NCBI GenBank assembly: GCA_002682825.1
Contig: NOKP01000008.1
Location: 1,537,595 to 1,601,594 of the forward strand
Direction of reading: 5' to 3'
Length of the DNA stretch: 64,000 nt
DNA from: Neonectria sp. B-13
Taxonomy: Eukaryota > Ascomycota > Sordariomycetes > Hypocreales > Nectriaceae
Under the pieces are notes generated by a model that worked only from the letters and a program-made list of their open reading frames with translations, was not told the origin of the DNA and searched no databases. A program made the position numbers and the translations under genes. Positions 33,044 through 44,082 of this stretch are shown here, piece by piece. The number at the start of each line of letters is the position of its first letter. Positions within the stretch are counted from its first letter, which is position 1.

Positions 33044-33309
33044 GTACGATGTGAAACCTCAAAGAAGGCAAACATGGCACCCTTCGCAAGAATCCAACGT
33101 ATCAAGGTAACGTTTAAAAGAACGCATCCGGGTGTTCGGCTCTTGCTTTGCCTGCTCCCACAACATGGTCATCCCGGCCATGTTGGAAGACAGGTGAAGC
33201 GGAGTTGATCTGAGAAATACCGGCGAACTTGATCTGGATAATACCAGCGAAAGGACATGCTTCTTTGATTCCCCCCTCTCGCCCCGTGAGGCTGGCAAAC
33301 TGACCCTAG
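33044..33309 (+). promoter_or_regulatory. alternatively spliced 5'-UTR intron of NMT1
   Basis: A candidate distal donor (TCG/GTACGATG, GT at 33044-33045) and a proximal donor (AAG/GTAACG, GT at 33107-33108) share one acceptor, CCCTAG ending at 33309. Between the donors lies an ATG (33074). Distal splicing removes that ATG. Proximal splicing keeps it and joins its frame to TAG (33310-33312), making an 11-codon upstream frame. The arrangement matches the riboswitch-controlled NMT1 leader known from Neurospora crassa; the splice choices here are inferred, not measured. Confidence 0.75.
33115..33266 (+). ncRNA. TPP riboswitch (THI element) in the NMT1 leader
   Basis: The conserved eukaryotic thiamine-pyrophosphate aptamer is readable. 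The P1 strands are at about 33116-33127 (AAAAGAACGCAT) and 33256-33266 (ATGCTTCTTT). Then come CGGGTG, a P3 extension hairpin (CAACATGG at 33161-33168 with CCATGTTG at 33178-33185), the pyrimidine-sensing CTGAGA (33210-33215), and CTTGATCTGGATAATACCAG with GCGAAAGG (about 33229-33254). In fungi TPP binding changes 5' splice-site choice so that upstream start codons are retained and NMT1 is repressed. The four bases GATG after the distal donor (33048-33051) are complementary to CATC in the aptamer (33125-33128), a possible pairing that TPP binding would disturb. Confidence 0.93.
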
Positions 33310-33333
33310 TAGCATTACGCTTGATCCGTCACC

Positions 33334-34543
33334 ATGTCGACTGACAAGATCACCTTCCTCACCAACTGGTACGGGAGATGACATTATAGCTAGATTTGTG
33401 AATGAGTGTTGACGGTTGTGCTAGGCACGCGACGCCTTACCACGCCCCGCTGTACCTGGCCCAGGCCAAGGGATACTTCAAGGATGAAGGCATCAAGGTT
33501 GCTCTTCTCGAGCCCAACGACCCCAGTGTAGGTACTCGGGGAACTGCAGTACAAGATGGCAGGATGCTAATGTACCTATGCAGGATGTCACCGAGATCAT
33601 CGGAACTGGAAAAGTCGACCTTGGCTTCAAGGCCATGATCCACACCCTCGCCGTAAGAATTCCTCCCCTGATGTAGTCATCACTTCAGCAACTTACACCA
33701 GCCATGCTCTAGGCCAAGGCGCGTGACTTCCCGGTCCTCTCCATCGGCAGTCTGCTCGACGAGCCCTTCACGGGCGTCGTCTACCTCAAGTCGTCGGGCA
33801 TCACCACCGACTTCCGCACGCTCAAGGGCAAGCGCATCGGCTACGTCGGCGAGTTCGGCAAGATCCAGATCGACGAGCTGACGTCGCACTACGGCATGAC
33901 GCCCGACGACTACACGGCCGTGCGCTGCGGCATGAACGTCTCGCGCGCCATCATCCACGGCGAGATCGACGCCGGCATCGGCCTGGAGAACGTCCAGATG
34001 GTCGAGCTCGAGGAGTGGCTCGCTGCCCAGGGCCGCCCCAAGTCCGACGTGCAGATGCTGCGCATCGACGAGCTCGCCGAACTCGGCTGCTGCTGCTTTT
34101 GCACCATCCTGTACATCGGCAACGAGACCTTCCTGCGCGAGCGGCCCGCCGACACGCGCGCCTTCATGCGCGCCGTCAAGCGCGCCACCGACTTCGTGCT
34201 CGCGGAGCCCGAGGCGGCGTGGGCCGAGTACGTGGCCTTCAAGCCCGTCATGGGCAGCGACCTGAACCGCAAGATCTTCGAGCGCAGCTTCGCCTACTTC
34301 TCCAAGGACCTGAAGAACGTCCAGCGCGACTGGACCAAGGTCACCAAGTACGGCAAGCGCCTGGGCGTGCTGGATGCCAGCTTCGAGCCCAACTACACCA
34401 ACTCGTTCCTAGAGTGGGTGTTGGAGCCCGAGTCCAACGACCCCATGGGCGACCAGAAGCGCATCGCCAAGCTGCAGAAGGAGGTTGCCGAAACAGGTGG
34501 CTTTCAGAGGCTTCCGGTCGAGGCCGCTGGTGTCCAGGCCTGA
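33334..34543 (+). CDS. nmt1: HMP-P synthase for thiamine pyrimidine (NMT1/THI5)
   Basis: Four exons: 33334-33368, 33425-33527, 33584-33652, 33713-34543; introns 56, 56 and 60 bp; 345 residues, the usual size. The protein opens [12 protein letters not shown] and keeps the family landmarks: [13 protein letters not shown] (13-25), K62 and H66 in [22 protein letters not shown] (83-91), [15 protein letters not shown] (112-126), RCGMNV (140-145) and the CCCFC motif (195-199). In yeast Thi5, PLP is bound to Lys62 and His66 of the protein itself is consumed, with iron, to build the 4-amino-5-hydroxymethyl-2-methylpyrimidine phosphate half of thiamine, so the enzyme works once. The gene is preceded by a TPP riboswitch and so should be repressed by thiamine. 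Exon 4 is markedly GC-rich and codon-biased, typical of a strongly expressed gene. Confidence 0.97.
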
Positions 34544-34968
34544 AGCTCGATGGTGGTCAAGGGATGATGTGCATGTCAAGCCTCGAGGTTGAAACACCAC
34601 AGGCCTTGCCATCCGTCACCAGGTTTCCTAAGTTGTCTCGCAATCAGTCTTTCCCTTGATTAGTCTTGAGTTCAGGAGGACTTTCAACAACACCACACCT
34701 GTCTCCCAATACACTCATTTCCGAAGTAATGCAATTCCCAAAGTTATGTGACATTGAAGCAAACTAAGCCAAAACATTTCCGTTGCGCCGAGGACAAATT
34801 GACCACCGCCCCCTCCCGTTTTTCTGGATCCGTAACAGTCATGCCCAAATTCCGTCGTGCCCAACGTTTCTATGCCCGCTACTTCGTATACATGGTGCCT
34901 CTTATCTGGCCGGAGGATCCCCGAGTCATTACACATTAATCACCGCCCTTTCCTCCGCACAGTGCTAG
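34544..34968. other. intergenic region between convergent genes
   Basis: The 425-bp 3' flank is shared by NMT1 and the coiled-coil gene. No structure is recognised. Confidence 0.5.
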
Positions 34969-36074
34969 TCAGTTGCCTTTGAAGAGGCTGAGGCGGAGCC
35001 TGGACCGTCCTTTGGCCTTGTGGGAGCTCTGGTTGCTCACTGGTCGCTCGTCGTAACTGTCCAGTCGCTCAACCCGGGGCATCGGCTCTGGCGACATCAT
35101 GCGTACCTCCGGCTCGCCTCGTAGCGCCCTGCCCACGCCCTGGTGCTGTCGTTCGTAGTCGTCGTGCTTCGCTTTCGCCTCGACGAACCGCTCCTCGGCC
35201 TGCATTCTGCGCTCCTGCATGATGCGGAGCTCCTCGTCGAGCTGGAGCATCTGGTGCTGGGCCTCTTGCATGAGGTGGTCGTACTCCTGGATCTTCAGCT
35301 CTAGCGGCTGCAGCACGCTCTTCATGACGCTGGGGCTGTTGAGGCGGCTGATGGAGTTGCCCGACAAGGACCGGCTTCCCGGCGACTGCGGGCGTCTCTG
35401 CGATTCTTGCCCCATCAGCTGAGCTCGTCGACCGTTCGGGGCGGGTGCGGAGCGAGGAGGGGATCCAGAGGCGGGATTCTGGGACTCCGGGCCAGATGTA
35501 GGCGGGCCTCCCTCTGCTTCCGAGGGACGGCGCACGGCATGGCCTGTGTTACGGCGGTAATGGCCCTGTCTCGCCTGGTTGTTTTGGTTCGCGGGGCCGT
35601 CCTCGAGCGGAGGGCCTGGGTACGACGGCGGTTGTGACTTGGGCGAGGGAGGGACCGGGCCGCCGCGGGTGTTGGGGGGAGGGCCGCCGTTTACGTTTGC
35701 GTTTGCGTTTGCGTTTGGCGGGGGTTTGCGTTGGTTGGGGTTGCGAGCCATTTGCTGGCCGACGGGGACGACTCGTTGCTAGAAAGAAGGAGGGCGTTAG
35801 CGGGCGTTGCAAGTACTAAGGCGCAGAGAGAGCACAATAAACACACCTGATGCTGTGTCTGCGCGAGAATTGCATCGTGCAGTGCAATGTCCGAGGTGGG
35901 CGAGCGAGGCTCGTCACCGCCGCTGAAGGCGTACTCGTCCAGGTCTGGAGACTGCGCGCGGCGGTAGTGGCCACTGCCGCCGTTCTTGGCAGCGCGGGCA
36001 GCCTGGCGGGCTTCGCGAGAGCCGCGCTGGCCTCTGTCGTCGGGGTTCATGTATTGGGCTTGTTGGGGGGTCAT
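34969..36074 (-). CDS. disordered coiled-coil protein of unknown function
   Basis: Two exons, 36074-35847 and 35778-34969; intron 68 bp; 345 residues. The N-terminal three fifths is Pro/Asn/Gln/Arg/Ser-rich and probably disordered, with an (Asn-Ala)n run. A single strong coiled coil follows (about 216-282: SVMKSVLQPLELKIQEYDHL onward to ERQHQG), rich in Gln, Glu and Met heptads. The last ~55 residues are Arg/Ser-rich and basic. I do not recognise a named family. A cytoskeletal, polarity or RNA-granule scaffold would fit but is a guess. The first ATG (36074) follows a long upstream open stretch that looks like 5' UTR. Confidence 0.72.
35690..35717. repeat. (GTTTGC)n microsatellite coding Asn-Ala repeats
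   Basis: About four to five 6-bp units, GTTTGC on the + strand, encode an Asn-Ala run near the exon 2 start of the coiled-coil protein. They should be length-variable between isolates. Confidence 0.7.
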
Positions 36075-37575
36075 GGTGTCGTCGCTCTGTGTTGAAGTCT
36101 CAGACACCGCGTGTTCGCAGAGACGTGTATAGTGGGGGAGGGTCGGTCGTGGTGGGATGGACGGAATGGGTGCAGAGCGAGCGGAACCCGATACCGGACT
36201 GGAATGGGAAAAAACTCGAGATTGATTTGAGAATACGGAGTAGGAATGTTTGGGTCGCAAAGACTGGGAAAACCGCGACGTAGTAAACGCCCACACACTG
36301 CAGGAAAAGCCGTCGGCTGGAAAGTCCACAATCGAAGAGGTTGGTGAAGGTGGTTTACGTGGTTTGCTTTGCGTGGTTGGGCCCACCTCCGCCCTCCCAG
36401 CCGCCGAATTAATCTCCACGTCACCATGCCGAGCAATCGTCTGGCTATAATTGGAACACGGTTTTTTTACGAGGTTGGAGGCTACACGCAAGTGCGCATC
36501 AAATGCAACGTACAGCAGGAATTCGCGGCCCTTGATTGGGCTTGTTGCCTCTTCGAAAAGTAGGTCGTCTGTCGGCGTCGCGCGGTTTCAACTCTCGGGG
36601 GGCCGTCTCCCGCGCTTCCGGTGGCTGGCCGCGTCCTAGGGTGCATCATGAGTTTCCGTCGGAGCACCATCTCACCTGTCCTCATACCCAAAATCCCGGG
36701 CCATTAATCGGGCGTTGCGTTTAATGCCCAATTCTCGTTGATCCCCCCAGTGTAACGTTCTCCTTTCTTTTTCTTTCTTTTCTATTATGTTTCAGGGGAG
36801 GAAATAATCCAAAGGCTGGCTGGGCTGGTGCGACGGCCGTGCCGGGCAGGACTTCCATGTAAGACATGGTTGGACGGAACTCCAAATGGCGCCTGCGATA
36901 CCCGCAAGCCTCTCCGATGCATGCAAGACACGCCGTTGCGCGTTACCCGACGAGCAAGCTACCCGATGATTCGATCAGATAGAGGCAAATAATACGAGAA
37001 GAGTGGAAAAGTCGAGTGAAACTCAATCCTCGGGGGACTTGGGAGAAGCGGGTTACCTTGTTCAGAAACGGCGTGGCGGGGAGTTTATGCGGGGGTTCAA
37101 GCACTCTGGGTATCCAGGTAGCAAAACCCGCATGCATTTCCTGGTCAACATGGAATGCCAACACACTTCGTAGATGCTGAACGTCTTTGTCCTTGGCCTG
37201 TCCTGGGTCGTTCCCTCGAATTCGGATCCCGAGAAGCCCGGGGCGCTGCATCGGGCTGGGGTTGGGCCGGACACGAACATGGGGTTGAATGAGTTATGGC
37301 ACTAGGCTCAGGGGAGCGACGAAACATCCATTTCCATTCCCAAGGACCTAGCACAGGACTTTAGCTTCTATCAATCGAGACTGATACGATCTCACAAGTA
37401 AAGGCGCCAAAGTCAAAGTATCCGTGGTGTTGACGCCATTCAGAGCGCAGTGCCCCACTCGCTGTTGATCCCGGAAACCCACCAGCTATCCACCGTTATA
37501 TACCCCTAATAATTAATTACACCTTCGAAAATAATGTAGACCACATGCGCCTCCCCACCTGAGACGCATCCCAAC
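36075..37575. other. intergenic region, nothing recognised
   Basis: This 1.5-kb interval lies between two minus-strand genes. The part next to 36075 should be the 5' UTR and promoter of the coiled-coil gene. Open frames here are short and opposed by frames on the other strand. Confidence 0.45.
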
Positions 37576-38689
37576 TCATGGGGTGTGAGGATGAACGTCT
37601 CCGTCCTTCGGCAGAGCCAAGTAATCGTCGGGAATCGCGTCATTCGGAGGTGCCTAAAAACACGGCGGTCAGCACCCATCCCTTGCCCACCGTCTTCATC
37701 TCGGGATCCTTACCTGCAGCTTCTCCGCCCATTCCTTCACGTCCTCGTAGTTCTTGCACATGTGCTTCGTGTTGAAGTCCGGGAAGGCGATGGGTTCGTC
37801 GGGGTTGACCCATACCTGGCCGAGGACAGCCGTGTCGACGTTGCACATCAGCACTTGGCGGATGGTATCGAGGCAGTGGGCTGGAGGTGTTAGAATAGAA
37901 TCACAGCGACGACGAGCTCGACTTACTGAGGTGTAGCCGGAATATGTCGCCATCGTTCTTGAATGCGTGGCCTCCCAACGCCTTGTAATGGTCGTAGTTG
38001 AAGTACAGCGACTTCCTGACCATGTTCTGCGTGTCTGTTAGCCATTGTCACTCCCCAACGCCAGACCTGAGCATCATACCAGGCAGTGGAGGTGATGCAT
38101 GCCCTCGACATTGACAAGGAATCCTCCGCCGTACTTTTCGGCTCGCTGCACAAACGACGAGTCCAACCCGCTGGCCAAACCGTCCTCGTACGAGATGACA
38201 CCCGCTCGGTCTACTCAAAGTCAGCAATTGACCGGCGCATTGAATAAAGGGGGCGCACAGTCAACCCCCAATGCCTCCCACGCAGCGTCAACTTCAGCCG
38301 ACGCGTTTTTCCGGTAGACGTTCTCTTCCATGAAGTTACCGTCGAACGGCTTGAACGAGTACTTTATTGAGACGTCGTCAAGGAGTGGAGCTATCCAACG
38401 TCAGAGAAACATACAAATCCAGGCCGCTGAGTGCCTACTTACACCATTGCGTCGTGTGCGCCGCACAGTTCTGATCGAGGTTCAACAACGCAAACGAGAT
38501 CCATGCCCCCGTAAAGCCAGAAACGAGGATAATTGTAAGCAAAGAGACGACTAAACACAGCCAATTGCGCAATCCACGTCTCGGTGGCCTCGTAGAGACA
38601 TAGCGATAGGAATCCACAGACTCATCAGAGTCATCGCTGCGGTCCATTTCGTCGTTCAATGGAACCTCTTCTTCTTCTTTTTGATGCAT
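37576..38689 (-). CDS. UstYa-like oxidase (DUF3328, mycotoxin biosynthesis family)
   Basis: Six exons on the minus strand: 38689-38443, 38390-38259, 38210-38080, 38026-37927, 37880-37714, 37653-37576. Introns are 52, 48, 53, 46 and 60 bp; 284 residues. An acidic N-terminus and a Pro-Arg-Arg stretch precede one transmembrane helix (about 42-68). The luminal domain carries SPLLDD, NVYRKNASAEVDAAWEALGV and both family motifs HxxHC: H165-H-L-H168-C169 and H202-L-T-H205-C206, each assembled or completed by splicing. UstYa proteins cyclise or oxidise tyrosine-containing core peptides in fungal RiPP pathways (ustiloxin, phomopsin, asperipin) and also act in other secondary-metabolite pathways. The next gene (40195) encodes a small secreted Tyr-rich repeat protein. 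No peptidase or transporter gene is adjacent. Confidence 0.93.
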
Positions 38690-40194
38690 GATGATAGGTT
38701 TAAGTGACGAGAGATGTCAATTGAGGCGTAAGATGGCAGTTGTGTGGTGGTTATGATTCTAGACGCATATGAATGGATGAAGGGCGCTCTGTAAGGGTTG
38801 CTCTCGAAGGACAAGCTTCGGAGACAAGAACTCAAAGGGAGGGGGCCTTAACGAATCCCCGGTTTGCCTCATCGTTAGTCACTTAGCTTCGGAACAGCCC
38901 TATCCGGACTCTGATGCCAGATGCTGAGAGGCGATCGCCATCAAGCGCCAGGGAATTACAGCGAGGCTTTCGATAGTTTGCTGCAAAGCTAGGGAAGGCA
39001 TCATAAGCTGAGCATCAAAGTTGCAATCCGCGCCACGGGGATCGAGCGGGCACCAATCGTAGCGACGTCGCGAGGAAGTGATGCTCACCGAGGGCAGCCA
39101 AGCCCAGCCTAGAAAGCATACCGGCTACCCTCCGACGTGCTGTTTCAAGCTTTGGAGAATATTCAGCTGCTGGACGCTTGTCCCAGTTGGAGCCGTAGCT
39201 CGGTGTTAGGTCGAATGCTATCGTAAGCCTCATACATCACGAGACCTCACGCCGGGCTGCCGACTAACATGAAAAGCACTGTTACGACTTAACTACTTTG
39301 TTAGCCCAAGCCACATCCCAATTGAGCCAATCTCAATAAGGGACCTGCTGACTAGACTAAAGCGATTGGCGCAACGCCTAAACTACGATGGCATCACCAA
39401 CGAGAAGTCCTACTGGGGCCAACGAAGCAGAGCTTCATGCAGAGCTTATCAATTACTCCGGATTGCGCCTTCCGTACGGCCTGGGCATCAGTGGCTTGCA
39501 ATTCTACCCTCCATTAAGTCCCGGGAATATCATGGCCGAATTTGATCTTCACATTTCAGATGTACTTCGTAGATCTGTTCTACTCAGGAACGAAACGGTT
39601 CTGTCAACCCGGTAAACAAAATACCTTTGAGCTGTGGTGGTATTAGCTCGGCAGATCGGAGACAACATCTCAGCAAAAGGCAGCAACGCCAAGCCACCAA
39701 ACCGTCATCCAACGCTATGAATCCCGGATGGTGACAGTCCACCATTCAGAGCGAACATTGTGTTTGCTGGTGGTCTAGAACTCTATGCGTACGAGATAGT
39801 GTAGCAAACTAGTCTTTGCAGCTGCCGTGATAGCTTCTTCCATGTCTGCCCGAGCTAACCGAACAATACGAGGTTGTTTCTTGACGGGTTAGCTCGGTGA
39901 ACGACTGAATTGCCGATGCCGAAATTGTAGACGCCTTGTTTCTGGGTGTGCATTGGTTTGGGAGAGATGATGACATCGAGCTGTTGGGATTCGTCAAGCT
40001 TGGCGATAATCCGCATCGACTTATAAGCTGGGTGATTCCCCCGCTGTTTTGAAGTCTCAGCTCTTGATCATAGTCACTCAGCTCCAACAACTTGACTCAA
40101 CATTACTACACTCTTCCGAGGCTTCTCATCTCTTCCCAAACAACCTTACCACCTTTGCTTCTTCAAAGACCCCCCTCAACAGCTCCTTGTCAAC
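38690..40194. other. intergenic region between the UstYa-like gene and the Tyr-rich peptide gene
   Basis: This 1.5-kb divergent intergenic region contains promoters on both sides. A 75-codon ATG frame at 39388-39615 is the only moderately protein-like stretch and is not supported further. Confidence 0.45.
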
Positions 40195-40488
40195 ATGAAG
40201 CTGTCCATCCTCGCCCTCGCCGCCGTCGTCCCGGCCATCGTCGCGGCCCCAGCCCCCAATGCCGAGGCGGTCGCGGCTCCAGGCGGCTACGGCGACTACC
40301 CAGCACCCAAGGGAGGCTACGGGAACTACGGCGACTACGGCAACAAGGCCAAGCCGAAGAGTTACGGCACATATGGCAGCTACAAGGGAAAGCCCAGCAA
40401 GTACGGCTCTTATCCTCCTCCCAGGGGAGGATACGGCAGCTATGGTGCCTACAAACGCGCAACAGATTGGGTCAAGTCTTGGTTCTAA
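40195..40488 (+). CDS. small secreted Tyr/Gly-rich repeat protein; candidate RiPP precursor
   Basis: A single exon of 97 codons. The first ~18 residues (MKLSILALAAVVPAIVAA) are a clear signal peptide with an AxA-type cleavage site. The mature part is built from Tyr-Gly-x-Tyr units: YGDY at 32-35, YGNYGDY at 42-48, YGTYGSY at 57-63, YGSY at 70-73 and YGSYGAY at 80-86. They are separated by Pro/Lys/Arg spacers, with a dibasic KR at 87-88 before a C-terminal ATDWVKSWF. There is no cysteine. Two readings fit. One is a fungal RiPP precursor whose Tyr-containing cores are freed by Kex2-like cleavage and crosslinked by the nearby UstYa-like enzyme. The other is a Gly/Tyr-rich cell-wall or effector protein with no peptide product. 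Against the first, only one true dibasic site exists and the repeats are not identical. It is real as a gene; the function is open. Confidence 0.75.
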   Translation: MKLSILALAAVVPAIVAAPAPNAEAVAAPGGYGDYPAPKGGYGNYGDYGNKAKPKSYGTYGSYKGKPSKYGSYPPPRGGYGSYGAYKRATDWVKSWF

Positions 40489-43365
40489 GCGGCACGCTTG
40501 GGGACATGGTCTGAACCGGGATGGCGAGACACCGACGAATGATGAGAATGAGGCCAAATGGAGTAGGACAAATAATGGGGGAGGATACTTCAATTATGGC
40601 GTTGATGATTGGAACGCACTTACACGCTCTTTAAAGCTTTGATGGCAGCGATGAGAAAGAGACATGGGCCAAATAGGTTAGAACAATGATAATCACATCT
40701 CTAGTTTTTGAACGAAAAGTTGCGAGTTGGCTTAACCTTCGAATGTGATCTTAATCAATGCGTATGGCAATTTCAAACTTGGCTTAATAAGGAACAGATC
40801 TGCCGGACTTGACAGAAAGAGTTCAGCGTTTGAAAAAGACTGGTGAGCAGCACCGAAACTGTACTTGGTGCGTCTGACCACCCTTTTTGGGGGGGCCCAA
40901 TAGCTTAATTCCCTTAGCTAACTAGTACCTTTATACCTTGTTAGGTTGCCTTGATTTTGGCCTCGACCCGGCCAACATCAATCAAGCCTCAAAACTTTGT
41001 GGCGGCGATGGTTGCATGATCGAATTCAGCTGTGCCCGCTAGCCCCATCTCCCAAGGACGCCGCGGACTTTTCAGCATTTTGGCTGCCCCGGGCTTTCGG
41101 AATGGATGCGCCTTTGTTTCAAAGCCTCGGTCGTTTGGTTGGGCTGAGAGACAGTATGTATGAACGCAATCGGCGGGTGGCTGTGTGTTTGCCAGATTTT
41201 TATTCTTGGTATGGGACATGTCGTTTGCTCGCTTTCCCAATTGTTGCTATACTGAAACACAACTCCTTCTATAACCCCAGAGCAATGAATGGTCCTAGAT
41301 GACGGGTGAATCTAACAGCAGACGTGAGACTACAGGTATCCGGCCGGCTCAAGACCATTGCCCGTCGTCAGCTCGTAAGCCCCAGAACCACACACATGCT
41401 GCACTGTAGTCTATCTCAACTTTTGGTAAGTGGAGATGGAGGCTTCTCTTCTCTTATTTATTTCCGGGGGTAAGGCCATCTGGGGGCGGTGGCTACCGTA
41501 TTCGGCGTTGGAAGGCTTGACTGGGCTGGCGGCCCGTCGCCACCGACTCTTCCACCGTAATGCATGAGGATGTCTTCCGATTCCTCCCCCTGAGCCAGTT
41601 TCAAAGAACTGCTTGATAAATTTTGTTTCTGGCTGGTTAAGACTGCATGAATGCGCCGAGGTCGAGAGATGCTTCACGACTTGCGCCTCGAAATCACCAG
41701 GGTAAACATCTCGGAGCGTTTCACCGTGAAACAACTTTAAGGAGTTGGAGAGCAAACATCAGCTCGTGACTTTGTCGGCAACGCTTGGTGAATAATTTCT
41801 TGCACTGTGGTTCCCTTTTCAAGCCTACACCGGGCGACGACTTGAGAATAGATCACTTCTGTACCGATGGGAGTAGTGATTGCTGGCTTCTACGACGTCT
41901 TCGAGGAAGAGGCTACTAAGATTGTGAGGATGGTTCTCGCACCCCGCGTCTACTTCTGGCACTCGAACTTTCTGACAAAAGCAAATGGCGGAGATTTCCC
42001 AACTGCGTTTCGTGGACAGCCTCAGCTGAAGTAGTATTGGCCCGATATTGAAGCTGGTAAAAGTCACCCAAACGCTGGTGAGCTGACCGGTTCCTTTGAG
42101 GTAATCGGGGTAAGTTCTCTTCGTGCTGATTCTCGTAACGGCAGACTTCGTTACAGCCCAAGTATTCAAGTTCAATGTATGATTTCTAGGATAGGGTAAG
42201 CGGTTTAAATAACGCCACGTGTAAGTCGCCATCTCCCATATACAATATCATATTGAAACCCCTTTTGAAAAGGGAACCATGTTGCTCGACCACCCAACCG
42301 AGTCAGAAGCTTTGCTAGATAGAGGAGAAATTCAAGAGCTTGAAATCTGATATTAGCCAGTTTTGCCCTTCTGGAACGATCCTCCATTTTCCACGAGCTG
42401 CGCTGGGAGTACCTGCAGCAGTTCAGCTAGCCAGCCATATCTAGACCAAGTCTCTCGGCAGTGAGTCAAATGATGAGAAAGATCATTAGGGCAAAGACTA
42501 GCGATGATCGACGACGCTCTCTCAGAGGTCCAAATACGAGGTGGCCAGGGTTAACCGGCACTTCTCTGCGACCAGCTGCCAACAACTCGCAGAGTCCCAT
42601 CCATCTTTCCTCAGGTTACTCTAACGCCCCAAGCCAGGGCATCCAATCTGCACATCGTAGATCTAGGACTCGCAGGTAGCGTCGTGGCAACAAAGCAACG
42701 ACTAACACGCCTCTCCCCCGTTGCTAGCTCTTCAGCCGCCGACTAGCGGCCGCTCCAACGGGATGGGATAGGTGCCCGCTCACCGTGGAAGCATTCCGCA
42801 CGTCGTTGACTGGTATACGTCTCGCCTAAATACAGCCTTACGAGGGTACGAGACCCGGGGTGCTGGGCCGGAGGCGCTACGGACGTACCGATGCGACTAT
42901 CAAACCGGCCTTCTGCCCAGTGCATAACCTTAAAGGTGTTTGGACGCCACGAAGCGCCATGGCTGAGGTCTATCCCTTCGATATCGGCAAGCCACCACCG
43001 TCAGAGAGCCGCGTCTTCAGGTGTCTACTGTTACGTGAATTGAGTGAATTGAAATCAACAGCCTGAGACGTTGTCGCGGCCCGTGTTTGACTGGCGGGAT
43101 GCTTACTGCGAGAGAGTCAACTCATCATTGCACAGTCATTTCCGTTAGACTACCGTTATAAACCTTGCCGTATGGCTTCAACCGTCCAGTCGGAACTTGC
43201 CGCAGCATCTTCGACATGAAAAGTGCTCAAGTTTGCCTCCTAGACGCGTCGTGACCTGGGTATAAATTGACGGAAGTCGGCTGGAGATGGAAGTCCTCAA
43301 CAGAAGAACCATAGCTTATCAATCTCCCTTTGAACCCACCCAAACCAATCCTCTCAGACCTCATC
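40489..43365. other. gene-poor interval of 2.9 kb
   Basis: Only short open frames occur; minus-strand frames at 41411-41755 and 41825-42232 have no recognisable domain. The last ~150 bp is the promoter of the next gene. Confidence 0.5.
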
Positions 43366-44082
43366 ATGAAGACTAGCGTTGCCTTCTCTGCCCTGGCATG
43401 GGTGCTATCTGTTACGGCCACCAACGAGCCCCGCGGAAAGCCCTACCACGAGAAGCCTGAGAAAGAGCATTGCTGGCCTCGCAAGCACCTCGAGGATCTC
43501 GTGCCCAAGTACATTGGGTCTTATGATGGAATCACGGACGGTGGCAAGCAGATTATAGAAATCTTCGATCCCGAGTACAAGGTGTATTCACAGTCCAACT
43601 GGTGGGTCGTCGGAGAACCGAACATCATTGCCGCACATGCCGAGGTAAACTTCGCCTGTATACAGTCTCTGCCTTGCGGGTTTGAGCTACTCACGGTGTT
43701 TACTGTGATCTAACATCATTATCAGAAAGATGACTTCCCTCCGGTCTGGAAAAACCGTGCCGAGTTCCTCAAATATCAGAAGACGGTCCCCCAGCAGCCG
43801 AACCTGATCAAGAAAGGCAAGGTTGCCTACGGCTGCAACACCTTCAGCTTCTACTGGAAGGGAGACTTTTCCGTACCCGGAGGCAAGCCCTTTGGCCGAA
43901 GTAACGGCATCAACATGGTCTTTCTGAACCCGAAGACGGGGAAAATCTCGTTGGCCTACTCTGAGTACAACACCCTCAATCAGGCGTACAACTGGGGTGC
44001 CCATCTCACTTGGAGCGACAATGCCGTCTGCTGTGAATGCCCGGTTGTCTTCGATCCAACGTGCAAATGCCCGTCAAAGTAA
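43366..44082 (+). CDS. secreted Cys-rich protein with NTF2-like fold (putative)
   Basis: Two exons, 43366-43644 and 43726-44082; intron 81 bp with a CTAAC branch site; 211 residues. A signal peptide (MKTSVAFSALAWVLSVTA) is followed by a Lys/Glu/His-rich segment. The body contains LEDLVPKYIGSYDGITDGGKQ and IIEIFDPEYKVYSQSNWWVVG, which resembles secreted NTF2/SnoaL-like proteins of ascomycetes, then TGKISLAYSEYNTL and a Cys-rich end (AVCCECPVVFDPTCKCPSK) likely held by disulfides. The fold call is a resemblance only. It may be an effector-like or environmental protein. It lies 2.9 kb from the Tyr-rich peptide gene, on the same strand. Confidence 0.8.

Noticed and set aside
34015..34659. 214-codon plus-strand frame of extreme Arg content inside NMT1
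   Set aside because: Shadow of the GC-rich NMT1 exon 4 in another frame.
39388..39615. 75-codon ATG frame between the UstYa-like gene and the Tyr-rich peptide gene
   Set aside because: No signal peptide, repeat or family feature; could be real but not supportable.
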